DNA of 64,000 bases from Alopecurus myosuroides. Its lineage: Eukaryota > Streptophyta > Magnoliopsida > Poales > Poaceae. Below, piece after piece: positions 34,101 to 45,353 of the stretch. The notes below the pieces were generated by a model. That model was not told where the DNA came from and ran no database searches. It saw only the letters and a program-made list of their open reading frames with translations. The DNA is taken from contig CM054062.1 in the NCBI GenBank assembly GCA_028641055.1, positions 234,310,376-234,374,375 of the forward strand, in the 5' to 3' direction. The position numbers and the translations under genes were made by a program. Position 1 is the stretch's first letter, and each line of letters opens with the position of its first letter.

Positions 34101-37100
34101 CGGCTCACGTAGAGGGCCCAGAACGACGGTTCCGCCTTTTCCCCAGCGGGGCTATGCATGATTTCTCCGGAAGGGGTCTCCGGATCGTATGAATGCCACC
34201 AAATCCCATGGTATGACATATACCATGTGTGTTAGAGTGTGTCATGGTCTTGGATACCCGAGATTACCTCGCTCTCTGTGTTAGGGTTTCACCGGTGTCA
34301 GATTATCACTCGCGGATTCCAGGACTAATTAGTGAGAGCCCGAAACTCCTGGGTGTGACGGAACTGGGGGAATCTTTCCAATAGGTGTTCCCTACCATTC
34401 TATTGGGTGTTCGTTGGGCCTAACTAACACAATCAAACAATTAGTTCCATTTTGCTACCCCCTTCATGCTCACGTAGATGGGCCACAACGGCAGTTCCAT
34501 CTTTTCCCCCAGCGGGGCTATGGTTTCTCCGGAGAGGTGGCTCCAGATTGTTTGAATGCCACCAAACCCCATTTGCACGCCATACCATGTGTGCTAGAGT
34601 GTCTCATGGGTATTGGATTCCCAAGATTCCCTCGCTCTCTGTGTTAGGGTTTCACCGGTGTCAGATTCTCTCTAGCGGGTTCCAGGACTACTTGGAGCCC
34701 GAAACTCCCGGATTTGACGGAACTAGGGGAATATTGCCAGGAGGTGGATCCTGACATTTTCTTTGGTGTTCCTTGTGCCTAACCTAACACAACCAAACAG
34801 TTGGTTCCACTTTTCTACCCCCTTCCTGCTTACGTAGAGGGGCCAGAACGACAGTTCCGCCTTTTTTCCCAACGGGGCTATGGTTTCTCCGGAGGGGGGC
34901 TCCGGATCGTATGAATGCCACTAAATCTCATGGTATGACATACCATGTGAGTTAGAGTGTTTCATGGTCTTGTATACCCGAGATTACCTCTCTATCTGTG
35001 TGTTAGGGCTTCACCGGCGTCAGATTCTCTCTCGCGTGTTCCAGGACTACCTAGAGCCCGAAACTCCCGGATCTAACGGAACGGGGTGAATATTTCCAAG
35101 AGATTACCTTGCTCTCTGTGTTAGGGTTTCACCGGTGTCGGATTCTCTCTCGCGGGTTCCAAGACTAATTAACGAGAGCCCGAAACTCCTTGGTGTGACG
35201 GAACTGGGGGAATATTGCCAAGAGGTGTGACCTACCATTCTCTTGGGTGTTCCTTGGTCCTATTCGAACACAACCAAACAGTTATTTCCACTTTGTACCC
35301 CTTCCGGCTCACGTAGATGGGGCAGAACGACAATTCCGTCTTTTTCTCCAGCGGGGCTATGGTTTCTCCGGAGAGGTGGCTCCAGATTGTCTGAATGCCA
35401 CCAAATCCCACGGTATACCATACCATGTGTTTTAGAGTGTGTCATGGGTCTTGGATGCCCAATAATCCTCGCTCTCCGTGTAAGGGCTTCATCGGCGTCG
35501 GATTCTCTCTAGCGGGTTCCATGACTACTTAGAGCCAGAAACTCCCGAATTTGACGGAACTAGGGGAATCTTGCCAATAGGTGGACCCTAACATTTTATT
35601 TGGTGTTCCTTGTGACTAACCTAACACAACCAAACAGTTGGTTCCACTTTGTTACCCCCTTCCGGCTCACGTAGAGGGGCCAGAACGGCAGTTCCGCCTT
35701 TTTCCCCAGCGGGGGGGGGGGGGGGGGGGCTATGGTTTATCCGGAGGGGGGTCCGGATCGTATGAATGCCACCAAATCCCATGGTATGACATACCATGTG
35801 TGTTAGAGTGTCATGGTCTTGGATACCCGATATTACCTTGCTCTCTGTGTTAGGGTTTCACCGGTGTCGGATTCTCTCTCGCGGGTTCCAGGACTAATTA
35901 ATGAGAGCCCAAAACTCCCGGGTGTGAAGGAACTGGGGGAATCTTGCAAAGAGGAGGGCCCTACAGTTCTCTTGGGTGTTCCTTGGGCCTAACCTAACAC
36001 AACCAAGCTGTTAGTTCCACTTTTCTACCCCCTTCCGACTCTCATAGATAGGGAAGAACGACAGTTCCGTCTTTTTCCCCAGCGGGGCTAAGGTTTCTCC
36101 GGAGGGGGCTCCGGATCGTCTGAATGGCACCAAATACCATGGTACGTATACCATACCATGTTTGTTAGAGTGTGTCATGGGTCTGGGGTTCCCAAGAGTC
36201 CCACGCTCTCTGTGTTAGGGCTTCACCGGCGTCAGATTCTCTCTAGCGGGTTCTAGTACTACTTATTTTGAGCCCAAAACTCCCGGATTTGACGGAACTA
36301 GGGGAATCTTGCCAAGAGGTGGACCCTGACATTTTCTTTGGTGTTCCTTGTGCCTAACCTAACACAACCAAACAGTTGGTTCCACTTTGCTACCTCCTTC
36401 CGGCTCACGTAGAGGGGCCAGAACGGCAGTTCCGTTCCCCAGCGGGGGGCTATGGTTTCTCCGGAGGGGGGCTCCGGATCGTATGAATGCCACTAAATCC
36501 CATGGTATGACATACCATATGTGTTAGAGTGTGTCATGGTCTTGTATACCCGAGATTAAATCTCTCTCTCTGTGTTAGGGCTTCACCGGCGTCGGATTCT
36601 CTCTGGCGTGTTCCAGGACTACCTAGAGCCCGAAACTCTCGGATCTGACGGAACGGGGTGAATCATTCCAAGAGGTGGGCCCTACCATTGTATTGGGTGT
36701 TCCTACATACTAACCTAACACAACCAAGAAATTGATTCCACTTTGCTATCCCCTTCCGGCTCATGTAGATGGGGCAGAACGATAATTCCGTCTTTTTCCC
36801 AGCGAGGTTATGGTTTATCCGGAGAGGCGGCTCCGGATCGTCTGAATGCCACCAAATACCATTAAACGCCACACCACGTGTGATAGTGTGTGGCATGGGT
36901 CTTAGATGCCCAAGATTCACTCGCTCTCTCTGTTAGGGTTTCACCGATGACGGATTCTCTCTACCGTGTTCCAGGACTACCTAGAGCCCGAAACTCCCGG
37001 ATCTGACGGAGCTGGGGGAATCTTTCCAAGAGGTGGGCCCTACCATTGTATTGGGTGTTCCTTCGGCCTAACTTAACACAACTAAGAAATTGGTTCCACT

Positions 37101-40100
37101 TTGCTAAACCCTTCCGGCTCACGTAGAGGGGCCAGAACGGTAGTTCCGCCTTTTTCCACAGCGGGGGGCTATGGTTTATCCGGAGGGGAGCTCCAGATCG
37201 TATGAATACCACCAAATCCCATGGTATGACATACCATGTGTGTTAGAGTGTCATGGTCTTGGATAACCGAGATTACCTCTCTCTCTGTGTTAGGGTTTCA
37301 CCGGTGTCGGATTCTCTCTCGCGGGTGCCAGGACTAATTAATGAGAGCCCGAAACTCCTGGGTGTGACTGAACTGGGGGAATCTTCCAAGAGGTGTGTCG
37401 TACCATTCTCTTTACACTTTGACACCCCCTTCCGGCTCACGTAGATGGGGCAGAATGTCAGTTCCGTCTTTTTCCCCAGCGGGGCTATGGTTTCTCTAGA
37501 GAGGTGGCTCCAGATCGTCTGAATGCCACCAAATCCCATTGCAATCCATACAATGTGTGCTAGAGAGTGGCATGGGTGTGGTATGCCAACATTCCCTCGC
37601 TCTCCAAGGGCTTCACCGACGTTGGATTCTCTCTAGCGGGTTCCATGACTACTTGGAGCCCGAAACTCCCAGATTTTACGGAACTAGGGGAATCTTGCCA
37701 AGAGGTGGAACCTAACATTATCTTGGGTGTTCCTTGGGCCTAACCTAACACAGCCAAACAGTTGGTTCCACTTTGCTACCCCCTTCCGGCTCATGTAGAG
37801 GGTCCAGAACGGGAGTTCCGCCTTTTTACCCAGCGGAGGGATATGGTTTATCCGGAGGGGGGCTCCAGATCGTATGAATACCACCAAATCCCATGGTATG
37901 ACATAACATGTCTGTTAGAGTGTCATGGTCTTGGATAACCGAGATTACCTCGCTCTTTGTGTTAGGGTTTCACCGGTGTCAGATTCTCTCTCGCGGGTTC
38001 CAGGACTAACTAATGAGAGCCCGAAACTCCTGGGTGTGACAGAACTGGGGGAATCTTCCAAGAGGTGTGTCGTACCATTCTCTTGGGTGTTCCTTGGGCC
38101 TAACCTAACAAAACCAAACAGTTAGTTCCACTTTGCTACCCCCTTCCGGCTCACGTAGATGGGGCAGAATGTCAGTTCCGTCTATTTCCCCAGCGGGGCT
38201 ATGGTTTCTCCAGAGAGGTGGCTCCAGATCGTCTGAATGCCACCAATTCTCATTGCACGACATACCATGTGTGCTAGAGAGTGGCATGGGTGTGGGATGC
38301 CAACATTCCCTCGCTCTCCAAGGGCTTCACCGACGTCGGATTCTCTCTAACGGGTTCCATGACTACTTAGAGCCCGAAACTCCTAGATTTGACGTAACTA
38401 GGGGAATATTGCCAAGAGGTGGAACCTAACATTCTCTTGGGTGTTCCTTGGGCCTAACCTAACATAGCCAAACAGTTTATCCACCTTGCTACCCCCTTCC
38501 GGCTCACGTAGAGGGGCCAGAACGGGAGTTCCGCCTTTTTCCCCAGCGGGGGGCTATGGTTTATCCAGAGGGGGCTCCTGATCATATGAATACCACCAAA
38601 TCCCATGGTATGACATACCATGTGTGTTAGAGTGTCATGGTCTTGGATACCCGAGATTACCTCGCTCTCAGTGTTAGGGTTTCACCGGTGTCAGATTCTC
38701 TCTCGCGGGTTCCAGGACTAATTAATGAGAGCCCGAAACTCCCGGGTGTGACGGAACTGGGGGAATCTTTCCTAGAGGTAGGCCCTACAGTTCTCTTTGG
38801 TGTTCTTTGGGCCTAACCTAACACATACAAGTACTTATTTCCACTTTGCTACCCCCTTCCGACTCCCGTAGATGGGGCAGAACGACAATTCCGTCTTTTT
38901 CCCCAACGGGGCTATGGTTTCTCCGGAGGGGGCTCCGGATCGTCTGAATGCCACCAAATATCATGGTACGTATACCATACCATGTGTGTTAGAGTGTGTC
39001 ATGGGTCTGGGATACCCAAGAGTCCCTCGCTCTCTGTGTTAGGGCTTCACCGACGTCAGATTCTCTCAAGCGGGTTCCAGGACTACTTAGAGCCCGAAAC
39101 TCCCGGATTTGACGGAACTAGGGGAATCTTGCCAAGAGGTGGACCCTAACATTTTCTTTGGTGTTCATTGTGCCTAACCTAACACAACCAAATAGTTGGT
39201 TCCACTTTGCAACCCCTTCCGGCTCACATAGAGGGGCCAGAACGACACTTCCGCCTTTTTCCCTAGCGGGCGACTATGGTTTCTCCGGAGGGGGGCTCCG
39301 GATCGTATGAATGCCACTAAATCCCATGGTATGACAGACCATGTGTGTTAGAGTGTGTCATGGTCTTGTATACCCGAGATTACCTCTCTCTCTGTGTTAG
39401 GGCTTCACCGGCGTCGGATTATCTCTAGCGTGTTCCAGGACTACCTAGAGCCCGAAACTTCCGGATCTGACGGGACTGGGGGAATCTTTCCAAGAGGTGG
39501 GACCTACCGTTGTATTGGGTGTTCCTTCGTCCTAACCTAACACAACCAAGAAATTGGTTCCACTTTGCTACCCCCTTCTGGCTCATGTAGATGGGGCAGA
39601 ACGACAATTCCGTCTTTTTTCCCAGCGGGGCTATGGTTTATCAGGAGAGGCGGCTCCGGATCGTCTGAATGCCACCAAATCCCATTACACACCACACCAC
39701 GTGTGATAGAGTGTGGATGGGTCTTGGATGCAAAAGATTCACTCTCTCTCTCTTTGTTAGGGTTTCACCTGTGTCGGATTCTCTCTCGCGGGTTCCAGGA
39801 CTAATTAATGAGAGCCCGAAACACCTGGGTGTGACGGAACTGGGGGAATCTTGCCAAGAGGTGTGTCGTACCATTCTATTGGGTGTTCCTTGGACCTAAA
39901 CTAACACAACCAAACAATGGGTTCCACTTTTCTACCCCCTTTCGGCTCACCTAGAGGGCCAGAACGGCAGTTCCGCCTTTTCCCCCAGCGGGGCTAGCTA
40001 TGCACGGTTTTTCCGGAGGGGGGCTCCGGATCGTATGAATGCCACCAAATCCCATGGTATGACATACCATGTATGTTAGAGTGTGTCATGTGTGTTAGGG

Positions 40101-40275
40101 CTCCACCGCCGTCATATTCTCTCTGGCGGGTTCCAGGACTACTTAGAGCCCGACTTCTTTCTCTTTGTGTTTCTCTCTCGAATTTACATGCCCTATTGGC
40201 CCGAAACTCCCGGAACGGAGAAACGGGAGGGAATATTGTGAAGAGTTGGGTCAACCATTGTCTTGGGACTTTCTG
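31122..40275. repeat. Satellite array, about 25 units of ~360 bp
   Basis: The unit can be counted from the ctaac/ccattnncttgggtgttcc landmark near 31125, 31487, 31864, 32221, 32583, 32945, 33305, 33663, 34023, 34389, 34749, 35228, 35585, 35960, 36325, 36680, 37040, 37397, 37708, 38070, 38425, 38783, 39142, 39502 and 39868, with a partial end near 40254. Fixed blocks in each unit are aacctaacacaaccaa, cttccggctcacgtaga, ccagcggggctatgg, gaatgccaccaaatccc, gtgttagagtgtg, gggtttcaccggtgtcggat and gagcccgaaactcccgg. Two subtypes differ at actaattaatgagagccc versus actacttagagccc. The many 60-100 codon ORFs are the same frame repeated and have no domain. Confidence 0.95.
35711..35729 (+). repeat. 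19-base G homopolymer in a satellite unit
   Basis: Most units have four to eight G at this place (ccagcggggctatgg); here the run is 19 G. It is a candidate for replication slippage, G-quadruplex formation or an assembly artefact. Confidence 0.9.
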
Positions 40276-40279
40276 GTGT

Positions 40280-41340
40280 CCACCCTAACATATCCAAGCA
40301 AGTAGATAATCATTTATAAAAAAAGGCACGATATCACTAAATAATCAACACAATTTAGATAAACTTGGTTTTCAAAAAATTAAATCTGCATTTTGTCTTT
40401 CAAAAAAATCGGGAAATTGTTTTTATTCTGTCAGATCAAACGGATGGAGTATTTTGTGGTTAATTTATTATTATTCTGTATTAATTGTTTTTCTTTCCAT
40501 TTAAAATTATTTTTCTTCTCTTTTGTGAAATGTTTTGGGCAACTGGCGCCAGGCCGGCCCTTTATTGCGCGCGATACGAAGCGTCAACCCCTTCGGGAAG
40601 GCGCGCCCTTTAATTGCGCTCACCTCCCCTATCTCTCTTCTAGTAATATCACTCGCTCTATCTCTCTCACCGCCTTCCTGAGCTTCTCCTCTCTCCATCG
40701 GCGGGTTTTCTTCCGCCGGGACATCGACAGCACCGCGGCGACCATCCTCGGCGGGAAACGAAGGCCATGCCTCCTCTTCCTCCCTTGGCAGGTAGGATCT
40801 TCATCGGCTTTTTTTCAGATCACCGCGTGCGTCGTCCCGTCCTCTTCGAGGGATTTGGCAATAGTGGTAAGATGATATCTAACCCTCTTATCCCTTGTAT
40901 GTATCGTAGATCTGTAGATTGAACTCGATTTTTCTGCGTAGCACGACATGCACGGTAGATGTACATGTTTTTACCGTTCATTCTGCGTCTCTGCTTCGTA
41001 TTTTCTCCCTAGACGTGGTTTTGTTCTATGGCTTAAGTTTGGGATATCCGACACGCTTAGTTCATCTATTTCCACCATGATTTTGATAGGTTATGGTTTA
41101 ATTCCGTACCCGATTTGGGTGCTTTAGTTAGATGAGGCTTAGATTTGGCGTTTTTTGGGTTCACGGCTTAGATTTGGTATTTTTGCAAGGTTATTTAAAT
41201 TTTGGCCAATTATTAACACTTTGGCTAATGATTTACCGAGGCCAGGTGCTAGTAGTGACTATACTTGTTGTACTTAGAAATTCTGAGGTCAGATTCATTT
41301 TTTCTGTGCATTTTCCATTGTTCCACATGTTTTTCTTTTG
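40280..41340 (+). other. Promoter-like region and first exon candidate of the B3-like gene
   Basis: The character changes from satellite to a host-gene-like leader. Pyrimidine-rich sequence (cacctcccctatctctcttc at about 40621-40640) is followed by a GC-rich stretch and a good splice donor, ggcag|gtagg, at 40791/40792. The frame that joins the exon at 43699 in phase is the one through LGGKRRPCLLFLPWQ. A start codon cannot be fixed: ATG at 40767 is in another phase. The remainder to 41340 looks intronic. Confidence 0.4.
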
Positions 41341-41344
41341 TGTG

Positions 41345-42960
41345 TCCTAATTTATCAACATGATGAATGTCCTCCTAGTTATATGCCGATGATTAAACTA
41401 GGCCATGGTAAAGGCCGAGAGAGTGTCTATAATACCTTGTAGTGTATACAATTTGAGTATTTGTATTCGTATATGCTATTATAGGCTCCCGCTTGGCCTT
41501 GGTTTGCATGGCAATGATATCCCAGGCTCGTATTACATTTGTTTTTATTGTTCCACATTTCTTTGCCTTGAATGTCCTCCTTGTTATATGCCGATGATTT
41601 AAACTAGGCTATGGTAAAGGGAAAGAGAGTGTCTATAATACCTTGTAGTGTATACAATTTTAGTATATGTATTCGTACATGCTATTATAACCACTCCTTT
41701 TCCCTTGGTTTGCATGGCAAAGATATATGAGGCTCGTATTACATTTTTTCCATTGTTCCACTTTTCTTTGCCTTGAATGTCCTCCTTGTTATATGCCGAT
41801 GATTAAACTAGGCCATGGTAAAGGCAGAGAGAGTGTCTAAAATACCTTTTGTATTTGTATTCGTATATGCTATTTTAGACACTCTCTCGGCCTTTGGTTT
41901 GCATGGCAATGATATATGAGGTTCGTATTACATTTGTTTCCATTGTTCCACCTTTTCTTTTCCTTGAATGTCCTCGTTATATGCCGATGATTTAAACTAG
42001 GCCATGGTAAAGCCAAAAGAGTGTCTATAATACCTTGTAGTGTATACAATTTGAGTATTTGTATTCGTATATGCTATTATAGGCACTCGCCTGGCCTTTG
42101 GTTTGCATGGCAATGATATATGAGGCTCGTATTACATTTGTTTCCATTGGTCCACTTTACTTTGCCTTGAATGTCCTCCTTGTTATATGCTGATGATTAA
42201 ACTTGGCCATGGAAAAGGGACAGAGATTGTCTATAATACCTTGTAGTGTATACAATTTGAGTATCTGTATTCGTACATGCTATTATAGCCACTTCTTTTT
42301 CCCTTGGTTTGCATGGCAATGATATATGAGGCTCGTATTACATTTGTTTCTACTGTTCCACTTTTCTTTGCCTTGAATGTCCTCCTTGTTATATGCCGAT
42401 GATTTAAACTAGGTCATGGTAAAGGCAAAGAGAGTGTTTACAACACCTTGTAGTGTATACAATTTGAGTATTTATATTCGTACATGCTATTGTAATTACT
42501 TCTTTTTGCCTTGGTTTGCATGGCAATGATATATGAGGCTCGTTTTACATTTGTTTCCATTGTTCCACTTTTCTTTGCCTTGAATGTCCTCCTTGTTATA
42601 TGCCGATGATTTAAACTAGGTCATGGTAAAGGCAAAGAGAGTGTTTACAATACCTTGTAGTGTATACAATTTGAGTATTTGTATTTGTACATGCTATTGT
42701 AATTACTTCTTTTTGCCTTGGTTTGCATGGCAATGATATATGAGGCTCGTTTTACATTTGTTTCCATTGTTCCACTTTTCTTTGCCTTGAATGTCCTCGT
42801 TATATGCCGATGATTTAAACTAGGCCATGGTAAAGGCAAAAAGAGTGTCTATAGTACCTTGTAGTGTATACAATTTGAGTATTTGTATTCGTACATGCTA
42901 TTATAAGCACTCTTTTTTCCCCTTGTTTGCATGCCATGATAAATGCTAGGAGATCATATC
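41345..42960 (+). repeat. Tandem array, eight units of ~205 bp
   Basis: The landmark tgaatgtcctcct occurs near 41363, 41570, 41775, 41966, 42169, 42375, 42582 and 42789, giving spacings of 191-208 bp. Each unit carries gttatatgccgatgattaaa, aactaggccatggtaaaggc, gagtgtctataataccttgt, gtatacaatttgagtatttg and ggtttgcatggcaatgatat. It lies in what looks like the large first intron of the B3-like gene. No ORF of interest. Confidence 0.93.
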
Positions 42961-43698
42961 CAATACGTGGCAGTGATACAAGGCCACTTCTTGTATTACT
43001 TCCTCGTATTGGGCTCGTTCTTCTAGCAAGTGTTGGCAATATGTTTATGAGGCTTGTTTTACATTTTTTTTGCATTGTTCCATATGTGTTTATTCTGACT
43101 GCATGTTACAATGAATTCTAGGGATGCCCTTTAGTGCATGATCACCTATGTGTTTATGAGGCTTGTTATCACTATGCACAATTTATGAGCTGATTTGGTC
43201 AATGATGATGCCTTCGACACATGTATATTTGGCTGATGCCTCACTGTCTCCACCAGATGGCCAACAAAAGTAAGAACCAGACACAAATAGATGTGTCATA
43301 TCTTTGCTTGGCCCACCTGGCGTAGCAAAGTTGTGTATGCTTGCTTTGTCTCTATGTTCCCTAAGGCCAATGAGTACAGAGCTGTGACTATAGATGTTGT
43401 TTTGAATGTGCATAATCCCTTTAAGTCGATGATTAAAATGTGTCACCATATCATTGCAATGAGGGTTCCATACTATCTTGTGCAATGTACAAGCACATTC
43501 ATTGTGCATTGCTCTTGGTAGTGTAGAATTACTTCTTGGATAAACATGGTTGTGCTTTTATTATGAGGCATTACCAGTTGTTTGTAGTTTGGCCCCAGTT
43601 TTACATAAATGTCTTCATGAAAGAATTGTTCCTTTTTAGAACCAATCTTCTTATATGCACATTTTGTAATTTCTGCTTCTTTTTTGCTTGATTAACAG
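42961..43698 (+). other. Intron-like sequence, no gene seen
   Basis: Non-repetitive, T-rich sequence between the 205-bp array and the exon at 43699. Short ORFs on both strands (42927-43121 plus, 43183-43509 minus) show no domain. It ends in a good acceptor, ttgattaacag. Confidence 0.4.
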
Positions 43699-44792
43699 GG
43701 TATTCCATGCCCTGTATGCAAGAATAATTGCCCAAATGTTGATCCTTCTGCATCCAAGTTCGGTGTTGCTGTACAAGAGTGTCACCTCAAGTTAGTGGTA
43801 AGAAAAAATTCTTCTTCTTACACTTGTAGTATGTATTGTGTTTTTATTACAATATCTAATTTCCACGTTTCTTTTTATTTCTGATGTACAGGTTGTACTG
43901 TGCACTGCTCGGATAGCATTCAACAAGTTAGTAGGCGAGCGTGTGCTATTTAGTTCCCATGGCAGGAAGTACACCTTTCGTGTGTCAAAAGAATAGAGCA
44001 AGACATGTTTGCATGGGACACAATGGGATCGGTTCATCTAGGAAAAGAACATCTCCGTGGGATGCATACTAGTGTTTTCCATGATACCAAGGCCCACTAT
44101 CTATGTTGTTATTATTGGCGACTCCCAAGATGACTCACTTTGCATTTCAAGCGAAGATGACTCAGTTTCAAGCGCAGATGACTCAGTTTGCAGCGTAGAT
44201 GGCAGTTGTGATGTTGAGATGCATGATAAGGATTCTAGCAATTCTGATGATGAGGTCCATGATGAGGATTCTGACAGTTCTGCTGATGAGAGGCATGGTG
44301 ATGCCAACATTGTATATGCCCAAAGATCCAATCTCGACAATCACGAGAGAACCGCCTGGCCCAGCTTCTACCCCTTGGACCCTATGTTGGGCTTCCTTTT
44401 GTGACTCGTTTCACCGTCACAAACTTGCAGCACTATACTATGGTATGTATCTATAAGACGACCTCCTCTTTTTGCAAGTAAATTTCCATGAACCATGAGA
44501 AGGTCTGCTAATATGGTATGTTATCTTTCATGCTTAGAAACTACCGAAGTTGATAGGGGAACACGCTGGCCTGAGCAATCATGGTAGGGTTGTCCTACGA
44601 CTTAGAGCAGAAGAGCATGTCACCACCATTTCTTACAACAAGAAAACCGACGGCCGCATTATCCTCGACAAATTGGTGTGGGCAGTTTTCGTCCAAGGCA
44701 ATAATTTTCATAAGCAGCAACCTGTTTTGATCATTGTGAGGGAGAACGATGACCCTAGGTTGGAGGCGGTCATTGAGATGGGGGTGATATAA
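43699..44792 (+). pseudogene. B3-like (REM-type) DNA-binding gene, captured and degenerate
   Basis: Exons 43699-43797 and 43892-43996 are joined in phase by clean borders (gtaagaa donor, gatgtacag acceptor). They read CPVCKNNCPNV, KFGVAVQECHLKLV, then FNKLVGERVLFSSHGRKYTF and stop. Past that stop an acidic Ser/Asp-rich segment is open (44117-44320, DDSVSSADD and HDEDSDSSADE repeats). A third block before a gtatgtat donor (44442/44443) has GLPFVTRFTVTNLQHYTM. It joins in phase to the exon at 44538-44792 beginning KLPKLIGEHAGLSNHGRVVL, with DKLVWAVFVQGNN later. That pattern (F-V-T-n-LP-K-n-G-V-L-n-W-F-n-N) resembles a B3 domain. Frames disagree between blocks, so it is probably a pseudogene. 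The assignment is by eye and could be wrong. Confidence 0.4.
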
Positions 44793-44997
44793 AACCGGAG
44801 CAAATGATATGCATTGTTGGTGAAGAGACTAGGCTGCTGCTGAGCTAGGCCTATGAACTTCTTATTTTGGCTGGCTGGATTGTAATTTCGTTTGTTTCCT
44901 GGACTTGTTAAGGTTTAGTTTGTTTCGTAAACTTCTAAGGTATATTATTGATGGTAGATCCCTCGTGCTAAAACCCGAGTAAAGGTCAAATCGCTAA
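44793..44997. other. 3' flank of the B3-like gene, no gene seen
   Basis: T-rich sequence after the stop at 44792, with repeated tttgtttcctggacttgtt / tttgtttcgtaaacttct. It is a plausible 3' UTR. A block ccctcgtgctaaaacccgag before the MITE is echoed after it at about 45086-45120. Confidence 0.4.
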
Positions 44998-44999
44998 TA

Positions 45000-45080
45000 C
45001 TTCCTCCGTTCCAAAATTTAAGCCTTTTTAGCGAGCTAAAACAATTTTCTAAAAAGGCTTATATTTTGGAACGGAGGGAG
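45000..45080. mobile_element. Stowaway MITE, 81 bp
   Basis: The ends cttcctccgttccaaaatt and its near inverse (aatatt)-ttggaacggagggag are flanked by TA at 44998-44999 and 45081-45082, as in Tc1/Mariner Stowaway elements. The interior is itself an inverted repeat (aagcctttttag...ctaaaaaggctt), so the transcript would fold into a single hairpin. Confidence 0.9.
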
Positions 45081-45207
45081 TAGCTGCTAAAACCTCGAGT
45101 TTAGATCAAATCCCTCGTGCTGGTAGATCGTGCAACTCATCACTGCAGAACTCAACAAAAGCCTGGCAAGCCAACGGTCACTGAACTTCTCGACCTCGTC
45201 GGTATCG

Positions 45208-45215
45208 TATAAATA
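45208..45215 (+). promoter_or_regulatory. TATA box of the AP2-like gene
   Basis: TATAAATA, about 140 bases before the ATG at 45354, in a region that changes from AT-rich to GC-rich. Confidence 0.6.
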
Positions 45216-45353
45216 CGACCGAGCACGGACCACGCAACCTACCTTCTACGCCGCCGCCACAGCCCCCCGACCTCCCCCTCAATCTCGGCGCTGATTACTG
45301 CACGCCGCCACAACCCCCCGACCTCCCCCTCACTCTCGGTGCTGATCCGCCCT

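Noticed and set aside
31133..40288. About thirty ORFs of 60-100 codons with similar products
   Set aside because: All are the same frame of a ~360-bp satellite unit read on either strand. They do not share a consistent start or stop and have no domain, so I do not propose a protein family.
40767..40791. ATG at 40767 as the start of the B3-like gene
   Set aside because: Splicing 40791 to 43699 from this ATG gives a stop within a few codons. The phase that works is another frame, so the start is left open.
31122..42960. CRISPR array
   Set aside because: The repeats are 205-360 bp, contiguous and diverged, without short unique spacers, and the DNA is of a plant nuclear genome.
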